This document shows, piece after piece, positions 23,176 through 31,209 of a stretch of 33,044 nucleotides of DNA (position 1 is its first letter; each line of letters begins with the position of its first letter). A program made the translations under genes and the position numbers. The notes under the pieces were generated by a model. The model saw only the letters and a list, made by a program, of their open reading frames with translations. It did no database searches and was not told where the DNA came from. Origin of the DNA: Bacteroidales bacterium (GTDB lineage Bacteria; Bacteroidota; Bacteroidia; Bacteroidales; UBA932); contig JAEEXQ010000018.1 of assembly GCA_016287875.1 (NCBI GenBank), positions 1 to 33,044 of the forward strand, read 5' to 3'.

Positions 23176-24229
23176 CAAGGCCAACTACCTTGCCGCCCAC
23201 GGCTACGACGTGACCATAGTCACCACCGAGCAGAAAGGCCGCCCCGAGGCCTTCCCGCTGCACCCCGCAATACACAGGACCGACCTCGCCATAGGATACG
23301 AAGACAATAACGGAGCATCCTTCTCCGACAAACTGCTGCACTACTTCGGCAAGCGCCGCGCCCACCGCAGGGCACTTTCCCGGCTGCTGGACGAACTGCG
23401 GCCGGATGTGTGCGTGTCGCTCTTCGACGGCGACGAACGCTTCCTCCACAAGATGAAGGACGGCAGCAAGAAGGTGCTGGAGATACACTTTTCGCGCTTC
23501 AAGCGCCTGCAGTACGGGCGCAGCGGCATCTGGGCCCTGGCCGACCGCATACGCAGCCGCCAGGACGAAAGGCTGGTACGGCGCTACGACCGCTTCGTGG
23601 TGCTCACCGAGGAAGACCTCGGCTACTGGGGCAGGCCCGCGAACGCCTGCGTCATCCCCAACTTCCTGGAAAGCCTTCCGGAAGAGCCCGCCGCCCTCGG
23701 AAGGAGGACGGTGCTGGCAGTGGGCCGCTACGACTACCAGAAGGGCTACGAGCGACTGATAGCGGCCTGGGCCAAGCTCCCAGCCGGACACCGCTGGAAA
23801 CTGCGCCTGGTGGGAGACGGGCCACTGCGGGAGGCACTGCAGCAGCAGGTGGCCGAACTCGGAGTCCAGGCCAGCGTGTTCATCGACAAGACACATAAGA
23901 ATATGGACGCGGTTTACCGCGAAGCCTCCATCTTCGCCCTCTCCTCCCGCTACGAGGGCCTGCCCATGGTGCTGCTGGAGGCCCAGGCATACGGACTTCC
24001 CATAGTGGCCTTCGACTGCAAGTGCGGCCCTGCCGACGTGGTTGAAGACGGAGTGGACGGCCTGCTGGTGCCCGAGGGCGACATCGATGCCCTCGCCGCA
24101 GCCCTGTGGAAGCTGATGGACACCCCCCGCATAAGGAAAGAAATGGGCGGGAAGGCCAGGGAAAAGGCCGCCCGCTGGGACAAAGAAAAGATAATGCAAA
24201 AATGGACGGAGCTCTTCGCCTGCATATAG
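23111..24229 (+). CDS. GT4-family glycosyltransferase
   Basis: The 372-residue GT-B enzyme begins MKILYTIAGLYRPAGMERIL, the glycine-rich acceptor-side loop of GT4. The C-terminal donor domain (PF00534) shows LAVGRYDYQKGYERLI, LRLVGDGPL and SSRYEGLPMVLLEAQAYG with the E-x7-E pair (Glu282/Glu290), then GLLVPEGDIDALA. It looks complete. Its start lies 65 bp inside the polymerase gene, the largest overlap in the operon; a later start would lose the first beta-strand, so the early ATG is right. It overlaps the next GT4 by 28 bp. Donor unknown; UDP-GlcNAc, UDP-Gal or similar sugars are usual for relatives. Confidence 0.9.
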   Translation: MKILYTIAGLYRPAGMERILTDKANYLAAHGYDVTIVTTEQKGRPEAFPLHPAIHRTDLAIGYEDNNGASFSDKLLHYFGKRRAHRRALSRLLDELRPDVCVSLFDGDERFLHKMKDGSKKVLEIHFSRFKRLQYGRSGIWALADRIRSRQDERLVRRYDRFVVLTEEDLGYWGRPANACVIPNFLESLPEEPAALGRRTVLAVGRYDYQKGYERLIAAWAKLPAGHRWKLRLVGDGPLREALQQQVAELGVQASVFIDKTHKNMDAVYREASIFALSSRYEGLPMVLLEAQAYGLPIVAFDCKCGPADVVEDGVDGLLVPEGDIDALAAALWKLMDTPRIRKEMGGKAREKAARWDKEKIMQKWTELFACI

Positions 24230-25302
24230 TAATCTCTGCGGTGAACATACGCAAGGGAGGCACCCTGACCGTGCTCAGGGACTGCCTGGACTATCTTTCC
24301 AAGCAGCCCGGCCTGCGGGTGACCGCCCTGGTGCACCGGCGCGGGCTCTGCGAATTCCCGGGCATAGACTACATAGAAATCCCCTGGAGCACCCGCAGCT
24401 GGGTCCGCCGCCTCTGGTGCGAATATGTGACCATGCACCGCATCAGCAAGCGCCTCCCGGAGGTGGACCTGTGGTTCTCGCTGCACGACACTACGCCGCG
24501 GGTCCGGGCACGCCGCCAGGCAGTCTATTGCCATACCTCCTTCCCCTTTATGAAGAGCAGCTGGCAGGACCTGCGCATGGACTACAAGATTCCCCTCTTC
24601 GCCCATCTCACCCGCTTCGCATACAGGATCAACTCCCGCAGCAACAGCTATATGGTAGTGCAGCAGGAGTGGATGCGCAAGGGCCTCTCCCGCCTCACCG
24701 GCTTCCCGGAGCAGAGGATAGTGGTGGCCCCGCCGGCATTCAACCTGCCCGCAATCACGGGCAAGCCTGCGGCAGAGCCCATCTTCCTCTACCCTTCCAC
24801 CCCCGACTGCCACAAGAACTTCGAGCTGCTGCTGGAGGCCTCGGCCCTGCTGGAACGAAGACTCGGGCCCGGCCGCTTCCGCACCGTCATAACCCTCGAC
24901 GGCAGCGAAAACCGCTACTCCCGCTGGCTCAAGGCCCGCTTCGGAGGCATCCCTTCGGTAGATTTCCACGGCTATATGAGCAAGGAGGAGCTGCTCTCCT
25001 TCTACGGCTCCGCGACCTGCCTGGTGTTCCCTTCGAGGATAGAGACCTGGGGCCTGCCCATATCGGAATTCCTCCCCACGGGCAAACCCCTCATACTCGC
25101 CGACCTGCCCTATGCCCACGAGACTGCCGCCGGCGCCCGCTGCGTGGCCTTCGTGCCCACCGACGACGCAGCCGCCCTGGCAGACAGGATGCAGGAGCTG
25201 GTGGAAGGCCGTACGGACGCCTTCGGGCCCGTTCCCGCGGCCGTACCCGCCCAACCTTCCGCCGATGGCTGGGCCTCACTGTTCGAACTTCTACTCAAAT
25301 GA
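24202..25302 (+). CDS. GT4-family glycosyltransferase
   Basis: The 366-residue protein starts MDGALRLHIVISAVNIRKGGTLTVL, an N-terminal Rossmann strand and GG loop. The donor domain carries FLYPSTPDCHKNFELLLEA, FHGYMSKEELLSFYGSA and PSRIETWGLPISEFLPTGKP with the E-x7-E pair (281/289). Relatives include mannosyltransferase-like capsule enzymes. The ATG at 24202 was chosen because upstream in-frame sequence (from 24106) is shadow sequence of the previous gene. Overlap with the upstream gene is 28 bp and with the next four bases. Donor unknown. Confidence 0.88.
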   Translation: MDGALRLHIVISAVNIRKGGTLTVLRDCLDYLSKQPGLRVTALVHRRGLCEFPGIDYIEIPWSTRSWVRRLWCEYVTMHRISKRLPEVDLWFSLHDTTPRVRARRQAVYCHTSFPFMKSSWQDLRMDYKIPLFAHLTRFAYRINSRSNSYMVVQQEWMRKGLSRLTGFPEQRIVVAPPAFNLPAITGKPAAEPIFLYPSTPDCHKNFELLLEASALLERRLGPGRFRTVITLDGSENRYSRWLKARFGGIPSVDFHGYMSKEELLSFYGSATCLVFPSRIETWGLPISEFLPTGKPLILADLPYAHETAAGARCVAFVPTDDAAALADRMQELVEGRTDAFGPVPAAVPAQPSADGWASLFELLLK

Positions 25303-26399
25303 AAATACTCCAATTAGGCAAGTTCTACCCCGTGCGCGGAGGAGTCGAAAAGGTGATGTACGACCTCACCGCCGGCATCTCCGGAAGGGGCCTGGACTGC
25401 GATATGCTCTGCGCCACGCTGGCGAAGAAGGGCAGCACCCTTAACCTCAACGCTCACGGGCGCGTGATCTGCATCAAGGCCTACGCCAAGCTCTCCGGCA
25501 CCATGATAGCGCCGGGGATGATTTCCTGGCTGCGCAGCCACCGCAGGGAATACGACATAATCCACATACATCATCCCGACCCTATGGCCACCCTGGCCCT
25601 CTGGCTATCGGGATACAGGGGCCGGGTGATACTCCACTGGCACTCCGACATAGTGGCCCAGAAGGAATTCTTCTTCCTCTACAAGCCCCTGCAGAGCTGG
25701 CTGGTAAGGAGGGCGGACAAGATAGTCTGCACCACCCCCGTGTACTTCCGCAAATCCCCCCATCTGGCCAAGGCCCTGCCCAAATGCGACTTCGTGCCCA
25801 TAGGCATCAAGCCCATCGAGGGAGACGCCGCCCGGGCGGAGGAGCTCCACGCCCGCTTCCCCGGGAAAAAGATCCTTCTGTCGGTAGGCCGCCTGGTGCC
25901 CTACAAGGGCTATGAATACCTGCTGGACGCAATGACCCTGCTGCCCGATGACTACCATCTGGTGATAGGCGGCGAAGGCCCCCTGCGCAGGGACCTGGAG
26001 GACCGCATCGTCGACAAGGACCTGGTGGACAAGGTTACCATGCTGGGCCTGGTGCCCGAAGACGAACTGCACGCCTGGTTCAGGGCCTGCGACATCTTCG
26101 TGCTCGCCAGCATTATGAAGACGGAGGCCTTCGGCATTGTGCAGATAGAAGCGATGTCCTGCGGCAAGCCCGTGGTGGCCACCAACATACCCGGCTCCGG
26201 AGTGCCCTGGGTGAACCGCGAAGGCCAGTCCGGAGTGAACGTGGAGCCCCGCGACCCGAAGGCCCTGGCGGACGGCATACTCAAGGCCGTGGGCAACGCG
26301 GAGTTCTACGGCCAGGGCGCGAAAGAGCTCTTCCAAGAGCGCTTCACCCTCCCTATGATGATAGATAATACATTGAAGATATATGAAGAAACTAAGTAG
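25299..26399 (+). CDS. GT4-family glycosyltransferase
   Basis: The 366-residue GT-B enzyme begins MKILQLGKFYPVRGGVEKVMYDL, a textbook GT4 start with the GGxE-type loop. It continues with IIHIHHPDPMATLA and HWHSDIVAQK in the acceptor half. The donor half shows ILLSVGRLVPYKGYEYLLDAM, LVIGGEGPL, and MKTEAFGIVQIEAMSCGKPVVAT with the E-x7-E pair (276/284). The start overlaps the previous stop (ATGA). It is the last glycosyltransferase before the export genes and overlaps wza by 17 bp. Donor unknown; related enzymes use GDP-mannose or UDP sugars. Confidence 0.9.
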   Translation: MKILQLGKFYPVRGGVEKVMYDLTAGISGRGLDCDMLCATLAKKGSTLNLNAHGRVICIKAYAKLSGTMIAPGMISWLRSHRREYDIIHIHHPDPMATLALWLSGYRGRVILHWHSDIVAQKEFFFLYKPLQSWLVRRADKIVCTTPVYFRKSPHLAKALPKCDFVPIGIKPIEGDAARAEELHARFPGKKILLSVGRLVPYKGYEYLLDAMTLLPDDYHLVIGGEGPLRRDLEDRIVDKDLVDKVTMLGLVPEDELHAWFRACDIFVLASIMKTEAFGIVQIEAMSCGKPVVATNIPGSGVPWVNREGQSGVNVEPRDPKALADGILKAVGNAEFYGQGAKELFQERFTLPMMIDNTLKIYEETK

Positions 26400-27129
26400 A
26401 TTCCTGATTGCAGGAGCGGTGGCGGCCACGCTCGCGGGCTGCACCACCGCAAGAGAAATGTCCTACCTGCTGGACCTGGAAAAGAACGTGGCCTATGAAG
26501 CCCCGGCGGCCCCCGAGCTGCTGATACAGCCCGGCGACCGCCTCGGAATCAGCGTCTCCAGCGACGACGCCCGCCTCGCGGCCCCCTTCAACCCGGGCAC
26601 CGAGGAAGGCTCTTCCTATATGGTAGATTCCCGGGGGAATATATCCTTCCCCGTCATAGGCGATATGCAGGTCGAGGGCAAGACTATAGGGGAGGTAAAA
26701 AGCGACATAGCCGGGCGCATCTCCGGCCTCGGATACATCAAGGAACCGGTAGTGAACGTGGCGCTGACCAACTTCAGCGTCACCGTGATAGGCAACATAG
26801 GCAACAGCGTGCTGAACGTGGAGGGGTCGTCTATCAACCTACTGCAGGCCATAGCCCGCTCCGGCGGCATCACCCCGAATTCCAAGATCAAAGACGTGGT
26901 GGTAGTGCGCACCGAAAACGGCACCCGCACGGCCTACAGCGTGAATCTCCAGAAAAAAGAACTCTTCGGCTCGCCGGTTTTCTACCTGCGCCAGAACGAC
27001 ATAATATACGTGCAGCCTAAGGGCTCGACACTCAGCAGCGAGGGCCAGGTGGCCATGAGCTTCGTGGGAGCCGGCCTCTCCCTGGCATCGATCGTAACTT
27101 CATTCCTCCTTTGGAGCAGCAGACAGTAA
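26383..27129 (+). CDS. wza: Polysaccharide export lipoprotein (Wza/OPX family)
   Basis: The 248-residue outer-membrane lipoprotein has a type II signal peptide with lipobox LAGC (Cys20). A polysaccharide-export domain (PF02563, about 45-127) includes LLIQPGDRLGISV and YMVDSRGNISFPVIGDMQVEGKT. An SLBB domain follows (about 130-190, FSVTVIGNIGN to LLQAIARSGGITPNSKIKDV). It is shorter than E. coli Wza and ends with a hydrophobic stretch (about 225-245, FVGAGLSLASIVTSFLLW) that may be a membrane helix, as in short Bacteroidota OPX proteins. Its TAA overlaps the wzc ATG by one base (TAATG), so export channel and kinase are translationally coupled. Confidence 0.92.
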   Translation: MKKLSRFLIAGAVAATLAGCTTAREMSYLLDLEKNVAYEAPAAPELLIQPGDRLGISVSSDDARLAAPFNPGTEEGSSYMVDSRGNISFPVIGDMQVEGKTIGEVKSDIAGRISGLGYIKEPVVNVALTNFSVTVIGNIGNSVLNVEGSSINLLQAIARSGGITPNSKIKDVVVVRTENGTRTAYSVNLQKKELFGSPVFYLRQNDIIYVQPKGSTLSSEGQVAMSFVGAGLSLASIVTSFLLWSSRQ

Positions 27130-29492
27130 TGACAGAGAAAAACAACACCCAGGTCAACCTCATCGACCTGTTCTTCTACCTTCTTGGCAAATGGTACTGG
27201 TTCGTGGCCTGTATCGTATTCTTCGTGGGCTTCGCCTACTATCGTTACGCCAAGACCCCGCTGGTGTTCCGCAGCGACGCCACGGTAATCATCAAGGACC
27301 CTTCCAACACCCGCGCCACGGTGCATATGGACAACTACAGCAGCCTCATCAACCACGTGTCGATGTCGAACGAGATACTGCAGCTCAAGAGCAAGCAGCT
27401 GATGGGCGAGACGCTGATGTCCCTGGGCGCCAACGTCAACTACACCATACAGGAACGCCTGCGCTCGATAGAGCTCTACGACCGCACCCCCGTCCGCCTT
27501 ATGGTATGCGACGGCGGCGGCACCGGCTATCTGCTCTTCAAGGTCGTTCCCGGTGAAGACCGCACTCTGAGCCTGGTGGAGGGAGAAGGCAGCGTGCGCA
27601 CGGTAGAACTTGGCGATACAATAGTAGTGAGCGGCACCAAGGTGGTGCTCAACCCCACGCCCTACTATAGCCAGTACGCGGGAAGGGAGGTTACCATAGG
27701 CAAGTTCCCTCCCTATGCGGCCGCACAGCGCTTCCTCGCAAGGCTCAAGGTCTCGCAGACCGAGTCCGACGGCACCATACTCCAGCTCTCGCTCCAGGAC
27801 AACAACCTGCAGCGCGCCAGCGACGTGCTGAACACCCTCGTTACCAAGTATAACGAGGATGCCATACGCGAGAAGAACCGCATCGCGGTGAACACCGCCG
27901 CCTTCATAAACGAGCGTCTGGACATAATCCAGGGCGAACTCGGGGAGGTGGAGGATTCCCTCGCGCAGTTCAAGAGCTCCGAGCGCATAATGGACGTGAA
28001 CGAAGCCGCGGGCGAGTACCTCAGCGAAAGCAAGGGCTACGGCGCCGAGATAGTGAAGATAGAGACCCGCTCCCGCCTGGCCCGCTACCTGAAAGACTAT
28101 CTGCTGTCCGCCTTCCGCAGCTTCGAGCCCGTGCCGGTGAACACAGGCCTGGAAGATGCCAACATCGAGGCCTCCATCGCCAGCTACAACGAGATGATAC
28201 TCCAGCGCGACCGCCTGGTGCGCGGTTCCAGCGCCGAAAGCCCCGCCGTGCGCCAGATAGAGGCCGGCATAATGCCCCTGCGCCAGAACATAATCAGCGG
28301 CATAGACAACCTGCTCTCGTCGCTCTCCACCCGCAAGGCGGAACTCACCCGCCTCGAGCAGGAATCCATACGCAAGTTCACCACCATGCCCGCCAAGGCC
28401 AGGGAACTCGTGTCGATAGAGCGCCAGCAGAAGATCAAGGAAGCCCTCTACGTCTTCCTCCTCAACAAGAGGGAAGAGAACGCCCTCACCCAGGCCATGG
28501 TAGATAACAACGCCCGTATGATAGATTCCGCCGAAGGCCCCGCCTTGCCCATCTATCCGCAGCGCAACAAGATATTGCTCCTGGGCCTGCTGCTGGGCAT
28601 CTTCCTGCCCGCGGTCATACTCATAAGCCGCCTCTTCATCGACACCAAGATACGCGGCCGGCGCGACCTCGAGAGCGTGGGCAACCTGCCTTTCCTGGCA
28701 GACATCCCCGTAATCCGCAGCGGGCGCCGCATAGTGCACCGCAAGCAGCAGAAAAAGGAGGGAATGCACAAGGTGGAATATACCTTCGAGAGCTCCAAGG
28801 TGTTCCGCGAAGCAATGCGTATGATGTGCACCAACATCGACTATATGAAGCCCGAAGGCTGCTCCTGCCCGGTGCTGATGACCACCTCGTTCAATGTGGG
28901 CGTGGGCAAGTCGTTCATCACCCGCAACATAGCCGCCTGCCTTGCCGACGCCCGCAAGAAAGTCATCATAGTGGATGCCGACCTGCGCAAGCGCTCGATT
29001 TCCGACTGGTTCGGCAAGAAGCACCACGTGCAGGGGCTCAGCAACTATCTGGTGAGCAAGGAGATACCCATCGACGACATCATCACCCCCGACATAATCG
29101 CCGGCGTGGACTTCGTGCCCGCAGGGCACATCCCCCCGAACCCCACCGAGCTGCTGTCCCGCTCCCGCTTCGACGAGCTGATCGAGACCCTGCGCGGCCG
29201 CTACGACTACGTTATCCTGGACGGGACCCCGGTGAATATGGTGGCGGATTCCTTCGTGATAGGGCGCAAGGTGGATATGAACCTCTTCGTGCTCCGCGGC
29301 GGGCTGAGCGACCGCAGGCAGCTCCCCATGGTGGAAAACCTGCTCAAGGAAGGCCGCCTGAAGCACCTCAGCATCATCCTCAACGGCACCGACGCCAAGC
29401 ATAGCTACGGCTATTCCTACGGCTATGGCTACGGTTACGGCTACGGATATTACGGTTCTGGATATTATGGTGCCGGATACGGGGAAAAATAA
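27129..29492 (+). CDS. wzc: Wzc-type polysaccharide co-polymerase with BY-kinase domain
   Basis: The 787-residue inner-membrane protein controls chain length and export. It has a first membrane segment (about 21-38), a large Wzz-like periplasmic domain with coiled coils, a second membrane segment (about 480-503) and a cytoplasmic BY-kinase domain. Kinase motifs are Walker A GVGKS (591-595), Walker A' VDADLRK (from 615) and Walker B VILDGTP (695-701), where many relatives have LDTPP. The last 28 residues contain 12 tyrosines in a Gly-Tyr pattern (760-784), the autophosphorylation cluster. I chose ATG 27129 (TAATG with wza) over an ATG six codons upstream. No dedicated tyrosine phosphatase (Wzb or PHP type) is in the window. 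A candidate promoter follows the stop codon. Confidence 0.93.
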   Translation: MTEKNNTQVNLIDLFFYLLGKWYWFVACIVFFVGFAYYRYAKTPLVFRSDATVIIKDPSNTRATVHMDNYSSLINHVSMSNEILQLKSKQLMGETLMSLGANVNYTIQERLRSIELYDRTPVRLMVCDGGGTGYLLFKVVPGEDRTLSLVEGEGSVRTVELGDTIVVSGTKVVLNPTPYYSQYAGREVTIGKFPPYAAAQRFLARLKVSQTESDGTILQLSLQDNNLQRASDVLNTLVTKYNEDAIREKNRIAVNTAAFINERLDIIQGELGEVEDSLAQFKSSERIMDVNEAAGEYLSESKGYGAEIVKIETRSRLARYLKDYLLSAFRSFEPVPVNTGLEDANIEASIASYNEMILQRDRLVRGSSAESPAVRQIEAGIMPLRQNIISGIDNLLSSLSTRKAELTRLEQESIRKFTTMPAKARELVSIERQQKIKEALYVFLLNKREENALTQAMVDNNARMIDSAEGPALPIYPQRNKILLLGLLLGIFLPAVILISRLFIDTKIRGRRDLESVGNLPFLADIPVIRSGRRIVHRKQQKKEGMHKVEYTFESSKVFREAMRMMCTNIDYMKPEGCSCPVLMTTSFNVGVGKSFITRNIAACLADARKKVIIVDADLRKRSISDWFGKKHHVQGLSNYLVSKEIPIDDIITPDIIAGVDFVPAGHIPPNPTELLSRSRFDELIETLRGRYDYVILDGTPVNMVADSFVIGRKVDMNLFVLRGGLSDRRQLPMVENLLKEGRLKHLSIILNGTDAKHSYGYSYGYGYGYGYGYYGSGYYGAGYGEK

Positions 29493-29493
29493 T

Positions 29494-29501
29494 TATATTT
29501 G
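29494..29501 (+). promoter_or_regulatory. Candidate -7 box TATATTTG before the HAD-PqqD-kinase cassette
   Basis: TATATTTG, matching TAnnTTTG, lies in the only 15-bp gap downstream of wzc, ending six bases before the HAD start codon. Transcription would begin at or near the ATG, giving a leaderless message. There is no clear -33 element. If real, the cassette could be expressed apart from the capsule operon. Confidence 0.4.
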
Positions 29502-29507
29502 TAATCA

Positions 29508-29918
29508 ATGATAATTGCTGTAGATTTCGACGGGACGATAGTTGAGCACAAGTACCCCTCCATCGGAAAAGAAAAGCCTTTTGCAGTTGAAACCCTGCGC
29601 CAGCTCTCTGCGGAGGGGCATAAGGTGATTCTCTGGACCGTCCGGCACGGGGAAACTCTCGACCAGGCCCTGGAGTGGTGCGCCAAGCGCGGGCTCCGTT
29701 TCTATGCGGTGAACAGCAACTACCCCGCAGGCTCGCTTTTCGAGGCCGGGGCGGCATCTTCCCGCAAGATAGAGGCCGATGTGTTCATCGACGACCACAA
29801 CCTCGGTGGCCTGCCCGACTGGGGCGAGATCTACCAGATGATTAACGATGCCCACGAGAAGCGCCACCGCCGCCGCGGCCACGCCCCCCGCTGGCTCAGG
29901 AAACTCTTCGGTGCGTGA
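29508..29918 (+). CDS. Small HAD-superfamily phosphatase-like protein
   Basis: The 136-residue protein opens MIIAVDFDGTIVEHKYP, the HAD motif I with nucleophile Asp6 and Asp8. Thr44 in ILWTVRHGE is a motif II residue, Lys87 in SSRKIEAD a motif III candidate, and VFIDDHN (95-96) supplies the motif IV aspartates. All HAD catalytic positions are therefore present in a short, cap-less form. Such proteins hydrolyse small phosphates or phosphorylated polymers. It has a basic C-terminal tail (HEKRHRRRGHAPRW). It overlaps the PqqD-like gene by four bases (GTGA), tying it to the cassette. A role in removing a phosphate placed by the downstream HprK-like kinase, or in Wzc signalling, is speculative. 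Confidence 0.85.
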   Translation: MIIAVDFDGTIVEHKYPSIGKEKPFAVETLRQLSAEGHKVILWTVRHGETLDQALEWCAKRGLRFYAVNSNYPAGSLFEAGAASSRKIEADVFIDDHNLGGLPDWGEIYQMINDAHEKRHRRRGHAPRWLRKLFGA

Positions 29919-30187
29919 AGACTTATTCGGTAAATAGCGATTGCAGCGTACGGGAACTCTCCGGGAAATACCTGATGATGGTATATTCCAAGGATAAGGC
30001 CCCCTATGCCCTGCAGGTCAACGAAAGCTTCGCCCGTCTCTACCGCCTGGTGAAAGACCGCGGTTCCTTCACCGAAGAGGAGCTTGCAGGCATCATCTCC
30101 ACCGAATATAAACTCACGCCCGACGAGGCAAAGGCCGAAGCCGCGCGCACACTGGAACTCTGGAAGGAACAATGTCTGCTCAAGTAA
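29915..30187 (+). CDS. PqqD-like peptide-chaperone-type protein
   Basis: The 90-residue protein has the PqqD fold pattern: a short beta-hairpin region (YSVNSDCSVRELSGKYLMMVY), the central LQVNESFARLYRLVKDRGSFTEEEL where PqqD proteins carry a conserved N-x-x/L pattern, and a three-helix winged C-terminal half (AGIISTEYKLTPDEAKAEAARTLELWKEQCLL). PqqD relatives bind the leader of a precursor peptide and hand it to modifying enzymes. The start codon is GTG at 29915, overlapping the HAD stop (GTGA), and the end overlaps the nucleotidyltransferase gene by 16 bp. No precursor peptide or radical SAM enzyme is nearby. It may chaperone a non-peptide or remote substrate. Confidence 0.75.
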   Translation: MKTYSVNSDCSVRELSGKYLMMVYSKDKAPYALQVNESFARLYRLVKDRGSFTEEELAGIISTEYKLTPDEAKAEAARTLELWKEQCLLK

Positions 30188-31209
30188 ACCCCAAGCTCCG
30201 CAACTGCCTCTATGGCCTGCTAAGGATAGCCCTGCGCTGCCCTGAACCAGACGGCCTGAGGGAACAGATTGCGGCATTGGGCGATACCGAGTGGCGTCAG
30301 ATCCTTCTTCTCTCCCGCGAACAGGCCGTATCCGGTCTGGTCTACGAGGCCCTCTCCACCCTGAACATAACGGACATCCCCGAGGACGTCTCCCTCGACC
30401 TGCTGATGGATGCCTCCCGCATCGAGCACCGCTCGCGGCACCTGCAGACCCTCACCGAAAGCCTGGTGCGCGCCCTCGAAGAGAAGGGCCTGCATCCCGT
30501 GGTGATGAAGGGCCCGGCCGCGGCGGATATGTACCCGGTGCCCTCGCTGCGCGTGTCCGGCGACCTCGACCTCTTCCTTCCCCCGGAAGAAAGCCCCATC
30601 GCCCGGAAGTTCCTGGGGCTCAGCTTCGGCCGGGAATCCTACGCCCCCGACGGCAGCTCGCACTTCACGGCCAACGGCTACGAAGTGGACCTCCACACCC
30701 GCTACTACGACCTCTCCGCCGAAGGGAAAGACCTTCCCGCGGTGCCATCCCCCGAAGGGACCATACTTATGCTGTCGGCCCATATACTCAAGCACGCAAT
30801 GGGCCCCGGGGTAGGCCTGAGGCAGATCTGCGATATGGCAATGGCCTGCCGTTCGCTCACCGGGAAGATCGACACCGTCCGCCTCCGCAAATACTTCCGC
30901 AGCTCCGGAACCACCCGCTGGAACCGTATGCTGTGTTCGCTGATACACATACGCTTCGGGCTCGACACGGGCTTCTTCCCGGGGGAAAAGCCCCGCCGCT
31001 TCGCCCCGCTCGAGAAGATAGTCTTCGCCGGGGGGAACTTCGGCCACTACGACTCGGCGCGCAAGAAGGCCCTCTTCCGTTCCGCCCGGGCCCGCAAGGT
31101 GGACACCGCCTTCCGCCTGGTACGGAGAATCCCCTTCTCCCTCCACTACGCCCCCAAGGAATACACCAGCTACTTCATCTCCCTCATAAAAGGCAACCTC
31201 TTCCCATGA
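30172..31209 (+). CDS. NTP_transf_5-type nucleotidyltransferase
   Basis: The 345-residue protein matches the uncharacterised nucleotidyltransferase family PF14907. After a helical N-terminal half (1-100), HPVVMKGPAAADMYPVPSL leads to RVSGDLDLFL (127-136), the metal-binding DxD pair Asp131/Asp133. A third acid sits in EVDLHTRYYD (171-180). A further helical domain follows (LRQICDMAMACRSL to SLHYAPKEYTSYF). In other genomes these proteins occur beside PqqD- and HprK-like genes in exopolysaccharide or RiPP clusters; the acceptor is unknown. It overlaps the PqqD-like gene by 16 bp and the kinase by four bases (ATGA), so the order and coupling are tight. Confidence 0.82.
   Translation: MSAQVNPKLRNCLYGLLRIALRCPEPDGLREQIAALGDTEWRQILLLSREQAVSGLVYEALSTLNITDIPEDVSLDLLMDASRIEHRSRHLQTLTESLVRALEEKGLHPVVMKGPAAADMYPVPSLRVSGDLDLFLPPEESPIARKFLGLSFGRESYAPDGSSHFTANGYEVDLHTRYYDLSAEGKDLPAVPSPEGTILMLSAHILKHAMGPGVGLRQICDMAMACRSLTGKIDTVRLRKYFRSSGTTRWNRMLCSLIHIRFGLDTGFFPGEKPRRFAPLEKIVFAGGNFGHYDSARKKALFRSARARKVDTAFRLVRRIPFSLHYAPKEYTSYFISLIKGNLFP

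Noticed and set aside
26982..29402. 806-codon open frame on the minus strand
   Set aside because: It is antisense to wzc, whose motifs are complete; long shadow frames are common in GC-rich genes.
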